A stretch of DNA of 64,000 nucleotides from Bacillota bacterium (GCA_023439185.1 JAEXOR010000004.1:35647-99646), one strand, 5' to 3'. Shown: positions 1 through 7,684, numbered from the stretch's first letter. Numbers and translations: made by a program. Notes: a model not told the origin generated them from the letters alone.

Positions 1-581
1 TCCCCATAGGCGTTGTTCATATACAGAAATGCTACTTTGGTAATACTCTGAGCCTTAAGCAGGGTGATGATATTTTCAATGGTGACAATGTCGCTCTGGG
101 CGGTTTTAAACACCCACTGCCGTTCTCCCGCGGGCTCAACGATGGTGCTGGCCGCCGCCATGGAAACCATGGGCACCTGTTCCTTTTGGACCGTATCGAT
201 CATGGCCATGGACGGGCCGCTGGAAGCACACCCCAGGACAGCCAGTACGTCCTTCTCAATTAACTTCTTCAGCGCCAGCACTGTTTCAGTCTCATCGCTT
301 TTATTGTCCAGGATGGTCAATTCCACCGGGTGGCCGTCAATGCCGCCGTTTTGGTTCAGTTTTTCCACCAGCATCAGGAGGGTGTCCCGTTCGGGCACCC
401 CCAGGGAGGAGGAATTGCCGCTGACTTCAAGCACCGCGCCTAATCGATAAGGTTCCGCCCCCTGTTCCGTGCTCCCGGCGCTGTCCTGTCCCCCGGAACC
501 GCACCCGCTCAACAGCACGCCCGCAGCCAGCAACAATGCCAATAATAATACCAAATTGATTCTCTTTACCGGTTTACGCAT
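1..581 (-). CDS. LivK-type amino-acid ABC transporter binding lipoprotein (partial)
   Basis: Seen: a minus-strand reading frame opening with ATG at 581 after GGAGG (about 7 nt spacing). It encodes a lipoprotein signal ending in LLSGC (Cys is the acylation site), then a Ser/Gly-rich linker and the start of a periplasmic-binding fold (AVLEVSG..SSLGVPERD, LTILDNKSDETE, VLAVLGCASSGPSMAM). The C-terminal half lies outside the window. Family knowledge: these motifs match the branched-chain amino-acid receptor family (Peripla_BP_6, LivK), which delivers ligand to LivHMGF-type importers at the outer face of the membrane. Inference: the amino-acid specificity should follow the T-box leader immediately upstream; downstream permease and ATPase genes would be expected beyond the window edge. 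Confidence 0.85.
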   Translation of the reverse strand, partial: MRKPVKRINLVLLLALLLAAGVLLSGCGSGGQDSAGSTEQGAEPYRLGAVLEVSGNSSSLGVPERDTLLMLVEKLNQNGGIDGHPVELTILDNKSDETETVLALKKLIEKDVLAVLGCASSGPSMAMIDTVQKEQVPMVSMAAASTIVEPAGERQWVFKTAQSDIVTIENIITLLKAQSITKVAFLYMNNAYG

Positions 582-673
582 TTAATAATCCTCCCCACGA
601 TTTACTTTGCATGTTAATATCTTACGCAGGCACTTAAGCGAAACTTATGTCCATCACCCCCGGGTTGACACAA

Positions 674-805
674 TAAAAAGCCACAGCTTCCGTGGGGACG
701 AAAGCTGTGGCCTTCCGCGGTACCACCCCGTTTGGTTTCATAAAGAACCCACTTCTCCCAGGGTACTGGAACACCACCGGATCTGCCTGTGGGCAAGGGT
801 CCCGG
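674..805 (-). promoter_or_regulatory. Partial second T-box unit (Stem III, antiterminator, terminator)
   Basis: After the first terminator the minus strand repeats the 3' half of a T-box: a Stem III segment related to the first copy (TACCCTGGGAGAAGTGGG against TACCCTGCCTGAGAGTGGG), a second antiterminator core GGGTGGTACCGCGG (about 728-715) and a second terminator. The terminator is CCACAGCTT...AAGCTGTGG followed by a U-run (712-674). Only about 130 nt separate the two terminators, too short for another Stem I, so this is a partial tandem rather than two complete T-boxes. It ends about 90 nt before the LivK-type gene. Confidence 0.75.
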
Positions 806-1098
806 AAAACAAAAAACTTTTCATCCTCTAGGGACGAAAAGTTATTCTCGCGGTACCACCCTTGTTGGCCAAAAGGCCCACTCTCAGGCAGGGTATGGGA
901 AATGCTCCTAATACCCCCTTCCTTTTAACGGTGGAAGTTTCCGTCCGGACCTACTTTCCAGCTTGTTTCAGCCCGGCAGTTCGAGGGAGAACTTCAACGG
1001 TTCATGCTTTGGAAGCGCTTTCAGTCGCGACGCTTCCTCCCTGAAAAGCTGTGTGCCGCCTACTTTTCCCTTTCATCACCTTATATCCGATTCACTTG
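806..1098 (-). promoter_or_regulatory. T-box leader, full unit (Stem I to first terminator)
   Basis: Reading the minus strand, the leader carries the early T-box sequence GGGAAAAGTAG, a long Stem I (AGGGAG pairing with CTCCCT around a GGAAGCG/CGCTTCC distal stem), a Stem III region and the invariant antiterminator core GGGTGGTACCGCG (about 861-849). A terminator follows, AACTTTTC...GAAAAGTT with a U-run (843-811). T-boxes bind uncharged tRNA and let transcription proceed. The specifier codon cannot be fixed by eye. A CTG (Leu) following GAA at 979-977 is the best candidate and would fit a branched-chain amino-acid receptor gene, but that assignment is weak. Confidence 0.85.
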
Positions 1099-1104
1099 CT
1101 GCTT

Positions 1105-1134
1105 ATTGTACCATCTGAACAATTATCCGGTCAA
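1105..1134 (-). promoter_or_regulatory. Sigma-A type promoter of the T-box leader
   Basis: On the minus strand a TTGACC -35 box (1134-1129) and a perfect-looking TACAAT -10 box (1110-1105) are separated by 18 nt. The T-box RNA begins just downstream. The same promoter is present again at 1990-2019. Confidence 0.65.
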
Positions 1135-1145
1135 GCAGAATTGTT
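1105..1145. repeat. 41-bp direct repeat, copy 1 (contains T-box promoter)
   Basis: This 41-bp stretch recurs at 1990-2030 with three mismatches. Both copies contain the minus-strand -35/-10 pair described for the T-box promoter. The two copies bracket the toxin-antitoxin genes exactly. Confidence 0.85.
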
Positions 1146-1208
1146 GGCCGACGCTTATTTGTTAAAGGTTTGAGTATATTCTTATGGTGCGAAAGTTGAG
1201 TATTTAAT

Positions 1209-1490
1209 TTATTCGGTTGACGCTGAAACCGTCAGTTTCAATCCAAGAGGCTGCATAATTTTAAGCAGCGTATCCAGATTTGGCGTGGTTTTGAAGGATT
1301 CAATCCTTGCTACAGAGGATTGAGGGATACCACAAATGGACGCAAGTTCACGCTGGCTGATTCCGAGAGCATTTCGTTGTTCAATCATGGCTCCAACAAT
1401 GGCAGCAAGGCTTTCGATTTCTTCGATATCTTTTTTACCTTCGGGGTCAATTGCTTTTACATGATCTTTGTAATCATTCCAAGTTCTCAT
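1209..1490 (-). CDS. HigA-like XRE antitoxin
   Basis: A 93-aa protein with a helix-turn-helix of the XRE/HigA class (GISQRELASICGIPQSSVARIE, then NLDTLLKIMQPLGLKL), a layout typical of HigA antitoxins that bind their own promoter and neutralise an mRNA-cleaving toxin. The start chosen is ATG at 1490, preceded by AAAGGGGG; an upstream frame extension to 1532 lacks a ribosome site. The gene overlaps the end of the toxin gene by 17 nt, so the pair is translationally coupled in the toxin-first order of higBA. The N-terminal part (TWNDYKDHVKAIDPEGKKDIEEI) is charged and probably contacts the toxin. Readthrough would enter the T-box leader. Confidence 0.8.
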   Translation of the reverse strand: MRTWNDYKDHVKAIDPEGKKDIEEIESLAAIVGAMIEQRNALGISQRELASICGIPQSSVARIESFKTTPNLDTLLKIMQPLGLKLTVSASTE

Positions 1491-1857
1491 GCTTTTCAGC
1501 CCCCTTTCTAAACAGGTAATCGTCACGCTCACCCTTTGCTCGGTCTATTTCACGCCGCGGTGTCTTTTGTGATTTTTTACGAAAATGATGTAGGAGAACG
1601 AATGTACCATCTTTATGATAAAAATAAAACACTCGATTATTACCCGGACGAAGTTCCCAGATATCATCTTCAATATGTTTGGTGATATTATCCGGAAGAT
1701 GTGTACCCTTGTCCTGCAACAGTTGAATATAAAGGCTAATCTGTTTATATTGTATGCGGGCATTTTTATTAGTTGTGGATTTTATTCGCAACTCATCAAG
1801 AAAGTCCCATAAATCAGATTTACCATTTTCCCTTTCGTAAAACTCAACTGTATACAT
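1474..1857 (-). CDS. HigB/RelE-superfamily toxin (Gp49-like)
   Basis: A 127-aa basic protein beginning MYTVEFYERENGKSDLWDFL, with the family signatures L..KG..LP....KHIEDDIWELRPGNNRVFYFYHKDG and a C-terminal HHFRKKSQKTPRREIDRAK. These match the phage Gp49/HigB branch of RelE-like toxins, ribosome-dependent mRNA interferases. Its ATG at 1857 follows AAAGG at very short spacing, so initiation may be weak. It lies first in a two-gene operon with the XRE antitoxin. A strong hairpin (1891-1932) and a duplicated T-box-type promoter (1990-2019) lie upstream. Family assignment is confident; activity is inferred. Confidence 0.82.
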   Translation of the reverse strand: MYTVEFYERENGKSDLWDFLDELRIKSTTNKNARIQYKQISLYIQLLQDKGTHLPDNITKHIEDDIWELRPGNNRVFYFYHKDGTFVLLHHFRKKSQKTPRREIDRAKGERDDYLFRKGAEKHENLE

Positions 1858-1890
1858 CCTTTAATATGGCTCCAAATTCCAGATTTATTT

Positions 1891-1932
1891 CCTTAACCAC
1901 ATGATAGCGCAAACGCTATCATGTGGTCAAGG
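1891..1932. repeat. 19-bp inverted repeat upstream of the toxin-antitoxin operon
   Basis: Arms CCTTAACCACATGATAGCG and CGCTATCATGTGGTCAAGG are complementary at 18 of 19 positions around a 4-nt CAAA loop. It lies 34 nt before the toxin start. It could be the antitoxin operator or a terminator-like stem; no U-run follows on either strand, which favours an operator. Confidence 0.6.
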
Positions 1933-1989
1933 AAAATGTAAGAGAGCGCGGACACAGGGGCATGTTCGAGATCACTGCAAAACTCAAAT

Positions 1990-2030
1990 ATTGTACCATC
2001 TGAAAAATTATCTAGTCAAGCAGAATTGTT
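1990..2030 (-). promoter_or_regulatory. 41-bp direct repeat, copy 2; duplicated promoter
   Basis: Second copy of the repeat at 1105-1145. On the minus strand it retains TTGACT (2019-2014), an 18-nt spacer and TACAAT (1995-1990), so it should fire toward the toxin-antitoxin operon. It begins right at the end of the HD-domain gene. Confidence 0.6.
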
Positions 2031-2534
2031 CTACCAAATCTTTTCTAAATCAACCGGATACATTGTTTCAATCAGCTTAATGCCGCCGGCGGTTTTGAAA
2101 TACTTGTTCCTGATGCTTGCAATGGCGTTTGTGCTCATCTCGTCTTCATAGATATTAACCAAAAAATCGGCTTCCACAAGAACCTGGAAATCCGGGCCAT
2201 CGATTTTATGATAGCTGTGGTGATTGCCAATCAAGTAACATACCCGGTCGGCGATCTCAGTTTCAACCCGGCATTCATCCATTATCCCTTTAGCGATGGG
2301 CGGTCCTTCTATCTCCTGGTATTTACCCGCCGACGAATTGTACTTGCGCTCCGCTTCCTTAATGCCGATGTCATGCAACACCGCCGCCAGATCAACAGCC
2401 AGCCTCTCCCTGGCGGAGAGCCCCTCCAAACCGACCAGAGCATGAGCGAATCCATAAACCTTCAGAGCGTGGTTGATCCTCCTGACATCATCCTGAAAGT
2501 AACCCACCATTGCCCTGATCACACTGGGGATCAT
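2031..2534 (-). CDS. HD-domain phosphohydrolase
   Basis: A 167-aa soluble protein of the HD superfamily: His in RRINHALKVYGFAH, the HD doublet in AVLHDIGIKEAE, then a later HH pair (IGNHHSYHKIDG) and Asp in LVEADFLVNI, the metal-binding pattern of HD hydrolases. No partner domain is present. The preferred start is ATG at 2534 behind AGAGGTG; a GTG at 2543 sits inside that ribosome site. It is divergent from the secreted repeat protein at 2738. Substrate unknown; small stand-alone HD proteins of this type often act on nucleotides, but nothing here fixes that. Confidence 0.8.
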   Translation of the reverse strand: MIPSVIRAMVGYFQDDVRRINHALKVYGFAHALVGLEGLSARERLAVDLAAVLHDIGIKEAERKYNSSAGKYQEIEGPPIAKGIMDECRVETEIADRVCYLIGNHHSYHKIDGPDFQVLVEADFLVNIYEDEMSTNAIASIRNKYFKTAGGIKLIETMYPVDLEKIW

Positions 2535-2634
2535 GTAAAACACCTCTCGCCGCTCTAAAATCTTGTTCGTGCTATTATATAATAATGTTGGACCATTTCA
2601 CATACCAAGAGAAATGCATCACCTGATTAAATTT

Positions 2635-2663
2635 TAATTTTTTCCCATAATCTTTTTATATTT
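2635..2663 (+). promoter_or_regulatory. Shared upstream element, copy C
   Basis: The stretch around TCTTTTTATATT matches the element before the CssR-like gene (3616-3660): 23 of 27 positions are identical over AATTTTT...CTTTTTATATT. It lies about 75-100 nt before the secreted repeat protein start, a position suited to an activator site. Confidence 0.45.
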
Positions 2664-2737
2664 ATACCGCATTTGCCCTGTATATTGTAACTGTGGGACC
2701 GGCCCTAACAATATACTTCAAGGAGGAGTGTTTAAAC

Positions 2738-3550
2738 GTGAAAATCTGGAAGAATAAGTTTTTAACAGTCGCATTGGGATTATCATTGCTGGCGCCCACC
2801 GGCGCTTTTGCCGCCAGCGCAGTCACCGGCGGCGAAAATACGATTATCCCCAAGGGAATTACCCAGCACCGCTTTGGCGGCGAGCAAAGCCTGCTAAATA
2901 AAGATCAGCTTCTTGATTTGGCCGGCAAGTACGAGCCAGATAGCTTGCAGGAGTGGGAAGATGCCCTTGCGGAACAGGAACAGTTGCTTAATCAGCTTAA
3001 AGACGGGCACATGCAGCAAGCCGGCATCTCAGACGAGATTAAGGAAAAGATCAAAGCCATTCATGAAACCGTGCAAAATGGTGACATCAGCCAGGAGGAA
3101 GCCCGTGAACAACTTAAGGGACTCGGCCTCAATAAAAACTTTCCCGACGGGCCGAAGCTTAAGTTGTCCGACGAAGCCAAAGAAAAAATGAACGCCATCC
3201 ACGAAGCCGTACAAAACGGCGACATCAGCCCCGAAAAAATCCGGGAACAGTTACAGGAATTCGGCATCGACAAAAACTTTGCCGACAGACAGAAGCTTGA
3301 ATTATCCGACGAGACCAGGGAAAAAATAAATGCCCTCCGCGAAGCGGTGCATAACGGTGACATCAGCTCCGAAGAAGCCCGGGAGCAACTTAAAGAGTTC
3401 GGTGTCGACAGAGTTTTAGTACGCGGCCCCCTATCTGAATTGAATGAAGCGGTACAAGCTAATGATGAGCTTAAAATTAAGGAAATGCTCGGGCAGCTTT
3501 TGGAGCAGCTTAAGGAAAGGAACCAGCAATTGTCTGCCAGGCTTTCTTAA
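2738..3550 (+). CDS. Secreted protein with three ~46-aa helical repeats
   Basis: The start chosen is GTG at 2738 with AAGGAGGAG nine nt upstream. The 270-aa product has a Sec signal peptide (KIWKNKF, hydrophobic core, cleavage near GAFAA). Three consecutive repeats of about 46 aa follow between residues ~95 and ~235. Each opens SDE..KEKI.AI.E.V and contains the near-invariant NGDIS.E..REQL. The repeats look alpha-helical with a turn at NGDIS resembling a degenerate EF-hand or dockerin-like loop; that is resemblance only. It ends in a charged coiled-coil-like tail. It sits directly before the CssRS-like genes and shares an upstream element with them, suggesting an envelope-stress or periplasm-side role. 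No family recognised with confidence. Confidence 0.75.
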   Translation: MKIWKNKFLTVALGLSLLAPTGAFAASAVTGGENTIIPKGITQHRFGGEQSLLNKDQLLDLAGKYEPDSLQEWEDALAEQEQLLNQLKDGHMQQAGISDEIKEKIKAIHETVQNGDISQEEAREQLKGLGLNKNFPDGPKLKLSDEAKEKMNAIHEAVQNGDISPEKIREQLQEFGIDKNFADRQKLELSDETREKINALREAVHNGDISSEEAREQLKEFGVDRVLVRGPLSELNEAVQANDELKIKEMLGQLLEQLKERNQQLSARLS

Positions 3551-3573
3551 CATAGATTGGCGGAAACGCAACC

Positions 3574-3609
3574 GGCAGGCGCGCACAGGACGTACGCGCC
3601 TGCCTTTTT
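3574..3609 (+). terminator. Rho-independent terminator after the repeat protein
   Basis: GGCAGGCGCG pairs with CGCGCCTGCC (3595-3604) and is followed by TTTTTA. It separates the secreted protein from the two-component operon. Confidence 0.85.
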
Positions 3610-3615
3610 ATAATT

Positions 3616-3660
3616 TCCCACAATTCCCTGATAATTTTTCCGCATTTTCTTTTTATATTG
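3616..3660 (+). promoter_or_regulatory. Shared upstream element, copy B (before cssRS-like operon)
   Basis: CCCACAATTCCCTGATAATT followed by CATTTTCTTTTTATATT lies about 80-125 nt before the CssR-like start. The same layout occurs on the minus strand before the efflux operon (13873-13830) and, in part, at 2635-2663. A TATAAT-like hexamer lies downstream near 3682. Likely a response-regulator site; autoregulation is inference. Confidence 0.5.
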
Positions 3661-3741
3661 GATTGATACACGATTTTATCTTTATAATGTATATATATCA
3701 TTGCCGCTGCCGTCTTGAGCGCAGGCAAGGAGATGCCGGGT

Positions 3742-4407
3742 TTGTACAAAATTGTTCTGGTGGAAGATGAAAAAAACCTGAACCGGATAGTGGCTTCCTA
3801 CCTGGAAAAGGAAGGCTGGTCAGTGCAGTCCTTTTACGACGGCGCCGGAGCGCTGCAGGCCATCGCCAGCCGTCCCCACCTCTGGATACTGGACATTATG
3901 CTGCCGGATATAGACGGTTACCAGTTATTGCGCAGCATTAAAGAGGCGACCCCGGCGGTGCCCGTGATCTTCATCTCCGCCCGGGACGCCGACCTGGACC
4001 GCATCATCGGTCTGGAAATGGGCAGCGACGACTACCTGGCCAAACCATTTTTGCCGCGGGAACTGGTTATCCGCACCCACCGCATCCTGGAGCGGGTTTA
4101 CAGACCGGCGGAAGCAAAGTCCACGTTCAGCCTGGATCCGTATATGCTGGATGAAGAAAAACGCGTCGTACTGAGCGGAAAAGAACAAATTGAAATCACT
4201 TCCAAGGAATTCGACCTGGCCTCTTTTTTTGCCCGGCACAGGGGACAAGCATTATCCAGGGAACAAATCATCAACCACGTGTGGGGAGAGGATTATGTGG
4301 GTACGGACCGGTCTGTTGACGATCTGGTGCGCCGGTTGCGGAAAAAACTGCCGGAACTGCGCATTGAAACAATTTACGGCTTTGGCTACCGGATGACGGG
4401 CCAATGA
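3742..4407 (+). CDS. cssR: CssR-like OmpR-family response regulator
   Basis: A 221-aa regulator with a receiver domain (phosphoacceptor Asp51 in HLWILDIMLPD, conserved Lys in YLAKPF) and a C-terminal winged helix (ITSKEFDL, VDDLVRRLRKKLPEL.IETIYGFGYRM). The residues around these motifs, including HLWILDIMLPD.DGY, VPVIFISARDAD and the winged-helix ending, match my recollection of Bacillus CssR, which responds to secretion stress. The start is set at TTG 3742 because AAGGAG (3727-3732) lies nine nt before it and translation begins MYKIVLVEDE as in relatives; other TTG/ATG codons at 3715 and 3733 are badly spaced. It overlaps the kinase gene by 4 nt (ATGA). Regulon genes such as htrA are not in the window. 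Confidence 0.8.
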   Translation: MYKIVLVEDEKNLNRIVASYLEKEGWSVQSFYDGAGALQAIASRPHLWILDIMLPDIDGYQLLRSIKEATPAVPVIFISARDADLDRIIGLEMGSDDYLAKPFLPRELVIRTHRILERVYRPAEAKSTFSLDPYMLDEEKRVVLSGKEQIEITSKEFDLASFFARHRGQALSREQIINHVWGEDYVGTDRSVDDLVRRLRKKLPELRIETIYGFGYRMTGQ

Positions 4408-5711
4408 AAAAATTATCCCTGACCGTTAAAATATGGCTGGCTATTTCAGCGGTAGCCCTGGCTTTGTATTTAATTGTTTTGCTTTTCATGCCGCACTTAA
4501 TCCGCAATTACTTCACCGACGCCCTGATGGGCCGGCCGATGCCGGAGAACGGTCCCCCGCCCAGCTATTTAAGCATCCGCGATTTTAATATCCGGGGGTT
4601 CACCATCCTGGAAGATGGTACAACCGTACCCCAGCAGGCCGGTAAAGCGTTTTCCGACAGCCTGTTTCAGCAAATCAGAAGCAACGCCGCCTCTCAGCAA
4701 TTACCCAGGCAACGGCATGAAAGCACCGACGGAGAAAACCACATCCGGTACGTAATCCACAAGGAGATGGTTTCCGGCCATCCCCGGTATCTGGTTATGT
4801 TTTTGGGCAAAGCCGAAGAAGACCGGTTTGTCAGCAACCTGCTGTTTAATGTTGCCATTTACGCCAGCATCGCCCTGCTGATGAGCTGGTTTGTCTCCCT
4901 GTTCATCGCCCGTTACCTGACCCGGCCCCTGGTGCAGATTCAACACCAGGTAAAACGCATCGCCAACCGGGACTGGCATGACCCGCTGGACATCAAACAG
5001 GAGGACGAAATTGGCCAGCTGGCCGACTCCATCGAGACCATGCGGCGCCAACTGATCCAGCAGGACGAAGCGCAGCAGACCATGCTGCAAAACATATCTC
5101 ACGAGCTGAAAACGCCGGTCATGGTTATCCGCAGCTATGCCCAGGCCATCAACGACGGCATTTTCCCCCGGGGGGATTTAACCGGCAGTGTCAAGGTCAT
5201 CGACGAAGAAGGGGAACGGCTGGAAAAGCTGGTGCAGCAGCTGCTCTATCTGAACCGTTTGGATTACCTGGCCACGCATAAAACGGTCCGGCAAACAATC
5301 AGCCTCAATGAATTGACCGCCGGCATTGCCCAGCGCATGAACCTGCAGCGTCCGGAGATCCAATTGCACCTGGAGCTACAGCCGGCGACTGTTGAAGGGG
5401 ACAGGGACACCCTGCGGGTAATGATTGAAAACCTGCTGGACAACCACCTGCGCCACGCCACCGCGCAACTGGAGATCAGGCTGGAAGTAAACAGTACCTC
5501 AAATGAATGCGCCCTTTATTTCTGGAACGACGGTTCCCAAATCGACCCGCAGTTTTTTCAAGACCTGAGCCAGCCCTTTAAAAAAGGCCGGGGGGGCAAA
5601 TTTGGGCTGGGCCTGACCATAGCGCACCGGATAGTCACGATGTACCGGGGCCGGATCAGCCTGCAAAATGAAAGAGACGGCGTATCGTCAACCGTAATGC
5701 TGCCGCTGTAA
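4404..5711 (+). CDS. cssS: CssS-like sensor histidine kinase
   Basis: A 435-aa membrane kinase: TM1 at about 10-30, an extracytoplasmic sensor of ~115 residues, TM2 at about 147-168, HAMP to ~220, HisKA with His233 in NISHELKTP, then HATPase_c. The N box reads NLLDNHLRHA and the G1 box is WNDGSQI rather than DNGPGI, both atypical, while G2 (KFGLGLTIAHRIV) is intact. The pairing with a CssR-like regulator by a 4-nt overlap supports a role in sensing misfolded or over-secreted proteins at the membrane. Assignment to CssS rests on partner and architecture more than on sensor-domain identity. Confidence 0.75.
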   Translation: MKKLSLTVKIWLAISAVALALYLIVLLFMPHLIRNYFTDALMGRPMPENGPPPSYLSIRDFNIRGFTILEDGTTVPQQAGKAFSDSLFQQIRSNAASQQLPRQRHESTDGENHIRYVIHKEMVSGHPRYLVMFLGKAEEDRFVSNLLFNVAIYASIALLMSWFVSLFIARYLTRPLVQIQHQVKRIANRDWHDPLDIKQEDEIGQLADSIETMRRQLIQQDEAQQTMLQNISHELKTPVMVIRSYAQAINDGIFPRGDLTGSVKVIDEEGERLEKLVQQLLYLNRLDYLATHKTVRQTISLNELTAGIAQRMNLQRPEIQLHLELQPATVEGDRDTLRVMIENLLDNHLRHATAQLEIRLEVNSTSNECALYFWNDGSQIDPQFFQDLSQPFKKGRGGKFGLGLTIAHRIVTMYRGRISLQNERDGVSSTVMLPL

Positions 5712-5716
5712 AGCAG

Positions 5717-6403
5717 TTATTCGTTAAACCGGTATCCCGTCCCCCAGAGCGTCTCAATAAACTCCGGATTGGACGGGTCTTTTTCAATCTTTTTCCTGAT
5801 TTTTTGGATATGTACGGCCACCGTTGCCGTATCCCCGAAGTAATCGTCCCCCCAGATGCTGGTAAGCAGGTGTCCCTTGGTAAAAACAATGCCGGGGTTG
5901 GAAGCTAAAAATACCAGCAGCTCGTATTCCCTGGCCGTCATCTGCACGGCCCTGCCGTTTACAAATACCCTGCGGGACGCGGTATTGATCTCCAGGCCCC
6001 GGTGACTGATTACTTCGGCGGGAACCAGGTGGCCCTTAAGCCGTTCATACCTCCGGATATGGGACTTGATCCTGGCCACCAGTTCTCCGGGGCTGAACGG
6101 CTTGGTCAAATAGTCGTCGGCTCCGTACTCCAGGCCCCGGATTTTACTGACGTCCTCACCCCTGGCCGAAACCACCATTACCGGAACATCCAACCTGGCC
6201 CTTATTTCCTTGATGACGGCGTAGCCGTCCCTGCCGGGCAGCATCAGGTCCACAATGATCAGGTCATAATTGCCCGCCAGGGCTTTTTTCAGCCCCTGGG
6301 TCCCATCCTGGACGATTTCAGCCGCAAACCCGTTAAAGTGCAAATAGTCTCGCTCCAACTCGGCAATATGCAGATCGTCTTCAATAATCAAAATGCGTTT
6401 CAT
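5717..6403 (-). CDS. OmpR-family response regulator (second system)
   Basis: 228 aa, receiver domain with Asp52 in YDLIIVDLMLPGRDG, switch residues in VSARGE and YLTKPFSPGEL, and a winged helix ending ETLWGTGYRF. Start ATG at 6403 behind AGAGGGG; an in-frame TTG two codons earlier is possible. It is the second gene of an operon in which the kinase comes first, the reverse of the usual order. The genes converge with the CssS-like gene, only 5 bp between stops. Targets unknown; the neighbouring ferredoxin and efflux genes are candidates. Confidence 0.9.
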   Translation of the reverse strand: MKRILIIEDDLHIAELERDYLHFNGFAAEIVQDGTQGLKKALAGNYDLIIVDLMLPGRDGYAVIKEIRARLDVPVMVVSARGEDVSKIRGLEYGADDYLTKPFSPGELVARIKSHIRRYERLKGHLVPAEVISHRGLEINTASRRVFVNGRAVQMTAREYELLVFLASNPGIVFTKGHLLTSIWGDDYFGDTATVAVHIQKIRKKIEKDPSNPEFIETLWGTGYRFNE

Positions 6404-6422
6404 GCTCAAACCCCTCTGCGGC

Positions 6423-7547
6423 TCATTGGGCCAGAGGCAAGGTCATTGTAAAGCACGTGCCCTCGCCCTGCCGGCTGAAAACCGTAATGCTTCCCCCGTG
6501 AGCTTCGACCAGTTCCCTGGCGATAGCCAGCCCGAGCCCGGTGCTCATCAGATCCTTGGTGCGCTCGTTATCGATGCGGTAAAACCGGTCGAAAATATAG
6601 GGCAGCTTATCCGGGGGAATCCCCGGCCCGTTGTCGCTGATCCTGACGCAGGCAAAATCTTCCTGCCTCACCAGCTCGACCCGGATAACCAGGCCCTCCT
6701 CCGGCCCGTACTTCAAGGCGTTGCCGATGATATTTCTCAGGGCCTGGTATATTCTTTTCCCGTCCAGGCGAACCGGCAAGTCCTGTTCCATTTGATCGGT
6801 ATAGAAAAACCGCACCCGTCTTTCTTCCAGTTCAAGCCCCAGTTCTTCGGTTAAATCACTCATAAAAGCCCGAATCTGTACTTTTTCAAACTGAAAATCC
6901 AGCTTTTGCAGATCAAGCTTGGAAAACAGAAACAGATCGTCGATCAGTTTATTGACATAAAGGACATTGTTATGGATGATCCGCAGGTACTTGTTTTTAT
7001 TTTCCCGGGGTATGCCTCCATCATCCAAAATGGCTTCAATATATCCCTGGATGGAGGTAATGGGGGTCTTCAGATCGTGTGAGATATTGGCGATTAAGTC
7101 TTTTCTGTTCTCTTCGTATTCAGCTTTTATTCTTTCGCTTTCGCCCAGCTTTTGCGCCATTTCGTTAAAAGAAGCCACCAAAAGGCCGATCTCGTTTCGG
7201 GCATTGTATTGGACCTTTACGTCATAATTGCCCCGGGCAATTTCCTCCACGCTGTTTTTCAGCGCGATAATAGGCTGAAAAACTCTTTTTTCCAGGCGCA
7301 GAAGGAATAATACCTGCGCGACTTCTTTAACCACGATCAATACCGCGATGATAATGACAATGGTCTTGAGCCCCGCCAGCTTGAACAGCAAAAAAAGGAT
7401 CAACAGGTTAAACAATAACGTAAAGGGGCGAAAATAGTATACGGATTTGTGCATCCGCTGAAACTCCCGGTGCTCCATCCGGTGCCGCTTCATTTTTTCG
7501 AAAAAGCGATTACTACTTTTCTCCTCGCAGCGGCGCCAAAAACCCAT
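6423..7547 (-). CDS. Sensor histidine kinase with minimal sensor loop
   Basis: 374 aa. Two hydrophobic segments (about residues 40-58 and 62-84) are separated by only a few residues, so there is almost no extracytoplasmic domain; this is the layout of intramembrane-sensing kinases. HAMP follows, then HisKA (NISHDLKTP, His near residue 157) and HATPase_c with standard N (NIIGNALKYG), G1 (DNGPGI), F (FDRFYRID) and G2 (GLGLAIAREL) boxes, so catalysis should be intact. The start ATG at 7547 has AGGTGAT six nt upstream. The partner regulator starts 20 nt downstream. Ligand unknown; detection of membrane-active compounds is a common role for this architecture. Confidence 0.88.
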   Translation of the reverse strand: MGFWRRCEEKSSNRFFEKMKRHRMEHREFQRMHKSVYYFRPFTLLFNLLILFLLFKLAGLKTIVIIIAVLIVVKEVAQVLFLLRLEKRVFQPIIALKNSVEEIARGNYDVKVQYNARNEIGLLVASFNEMAQKLGESERIKAEYEENRKDLIANISHDLKTPITSIQGYIEAILDDGGIPRENKNKYLRIIHNNVLYVNKLIDDLFLFSKLDLQKLDFQFEKVQIRAFMSDLTEELGLELEERRVRFFYTDQMEQDLPVRLDGKRIYQALRNIIGNALKYGPEEGLVIRVELVRQEDFACVRISDNGPGIPPDKLPYIFDRFYRIDNERTKDLMSTGLGLAIARELVEAHGGSITVFSRQGEGTCFTMTLPLAQ

Positions 7548-7654
7548 GCCCATCACCTGCCGGCTCGTTTAACATTGCAACTTTTGATTATTATACATCG
7601 AAAGATTGAGCTCCACCAGGCTTCACGTGCAGTGGTATGCTTTCCCAAGCTATG

Positions 7655-7684
7655 ATAAAGACCGGCGTTTATGCCGGTCTTTAT
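7655..7684. terminator. Bidirectional terminator hairpin
   Basis: ATAAAGACCGGC and GCCGGTCTTTAT pair around a 6-nt loop, with T-rich flanks on both strands. It ends the ferredoxin transcript on the minus strand. Confidence 0.8.

Noticed and set aside
961..985. tRNA-like TTCGA word within the T-box region
   Set aside because: No acceptor or anticodon stems can be drawn around it; it belongs to Stem I of the leader.
607..1044. Several short open frames on both strands in the region upstream of the LivK-type gene
   Set aside because: They lie within the T-box leader RNA and its two terminators; composition is explained by the RNA structure and none has a ribosome site.
3029..3363. Minus-strand open frames through the secreted repeat protein gene
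   Set aside because: Open only because the plus-strand repeats avoid certain codons; no start signals and low-complexity mirrored repeats.
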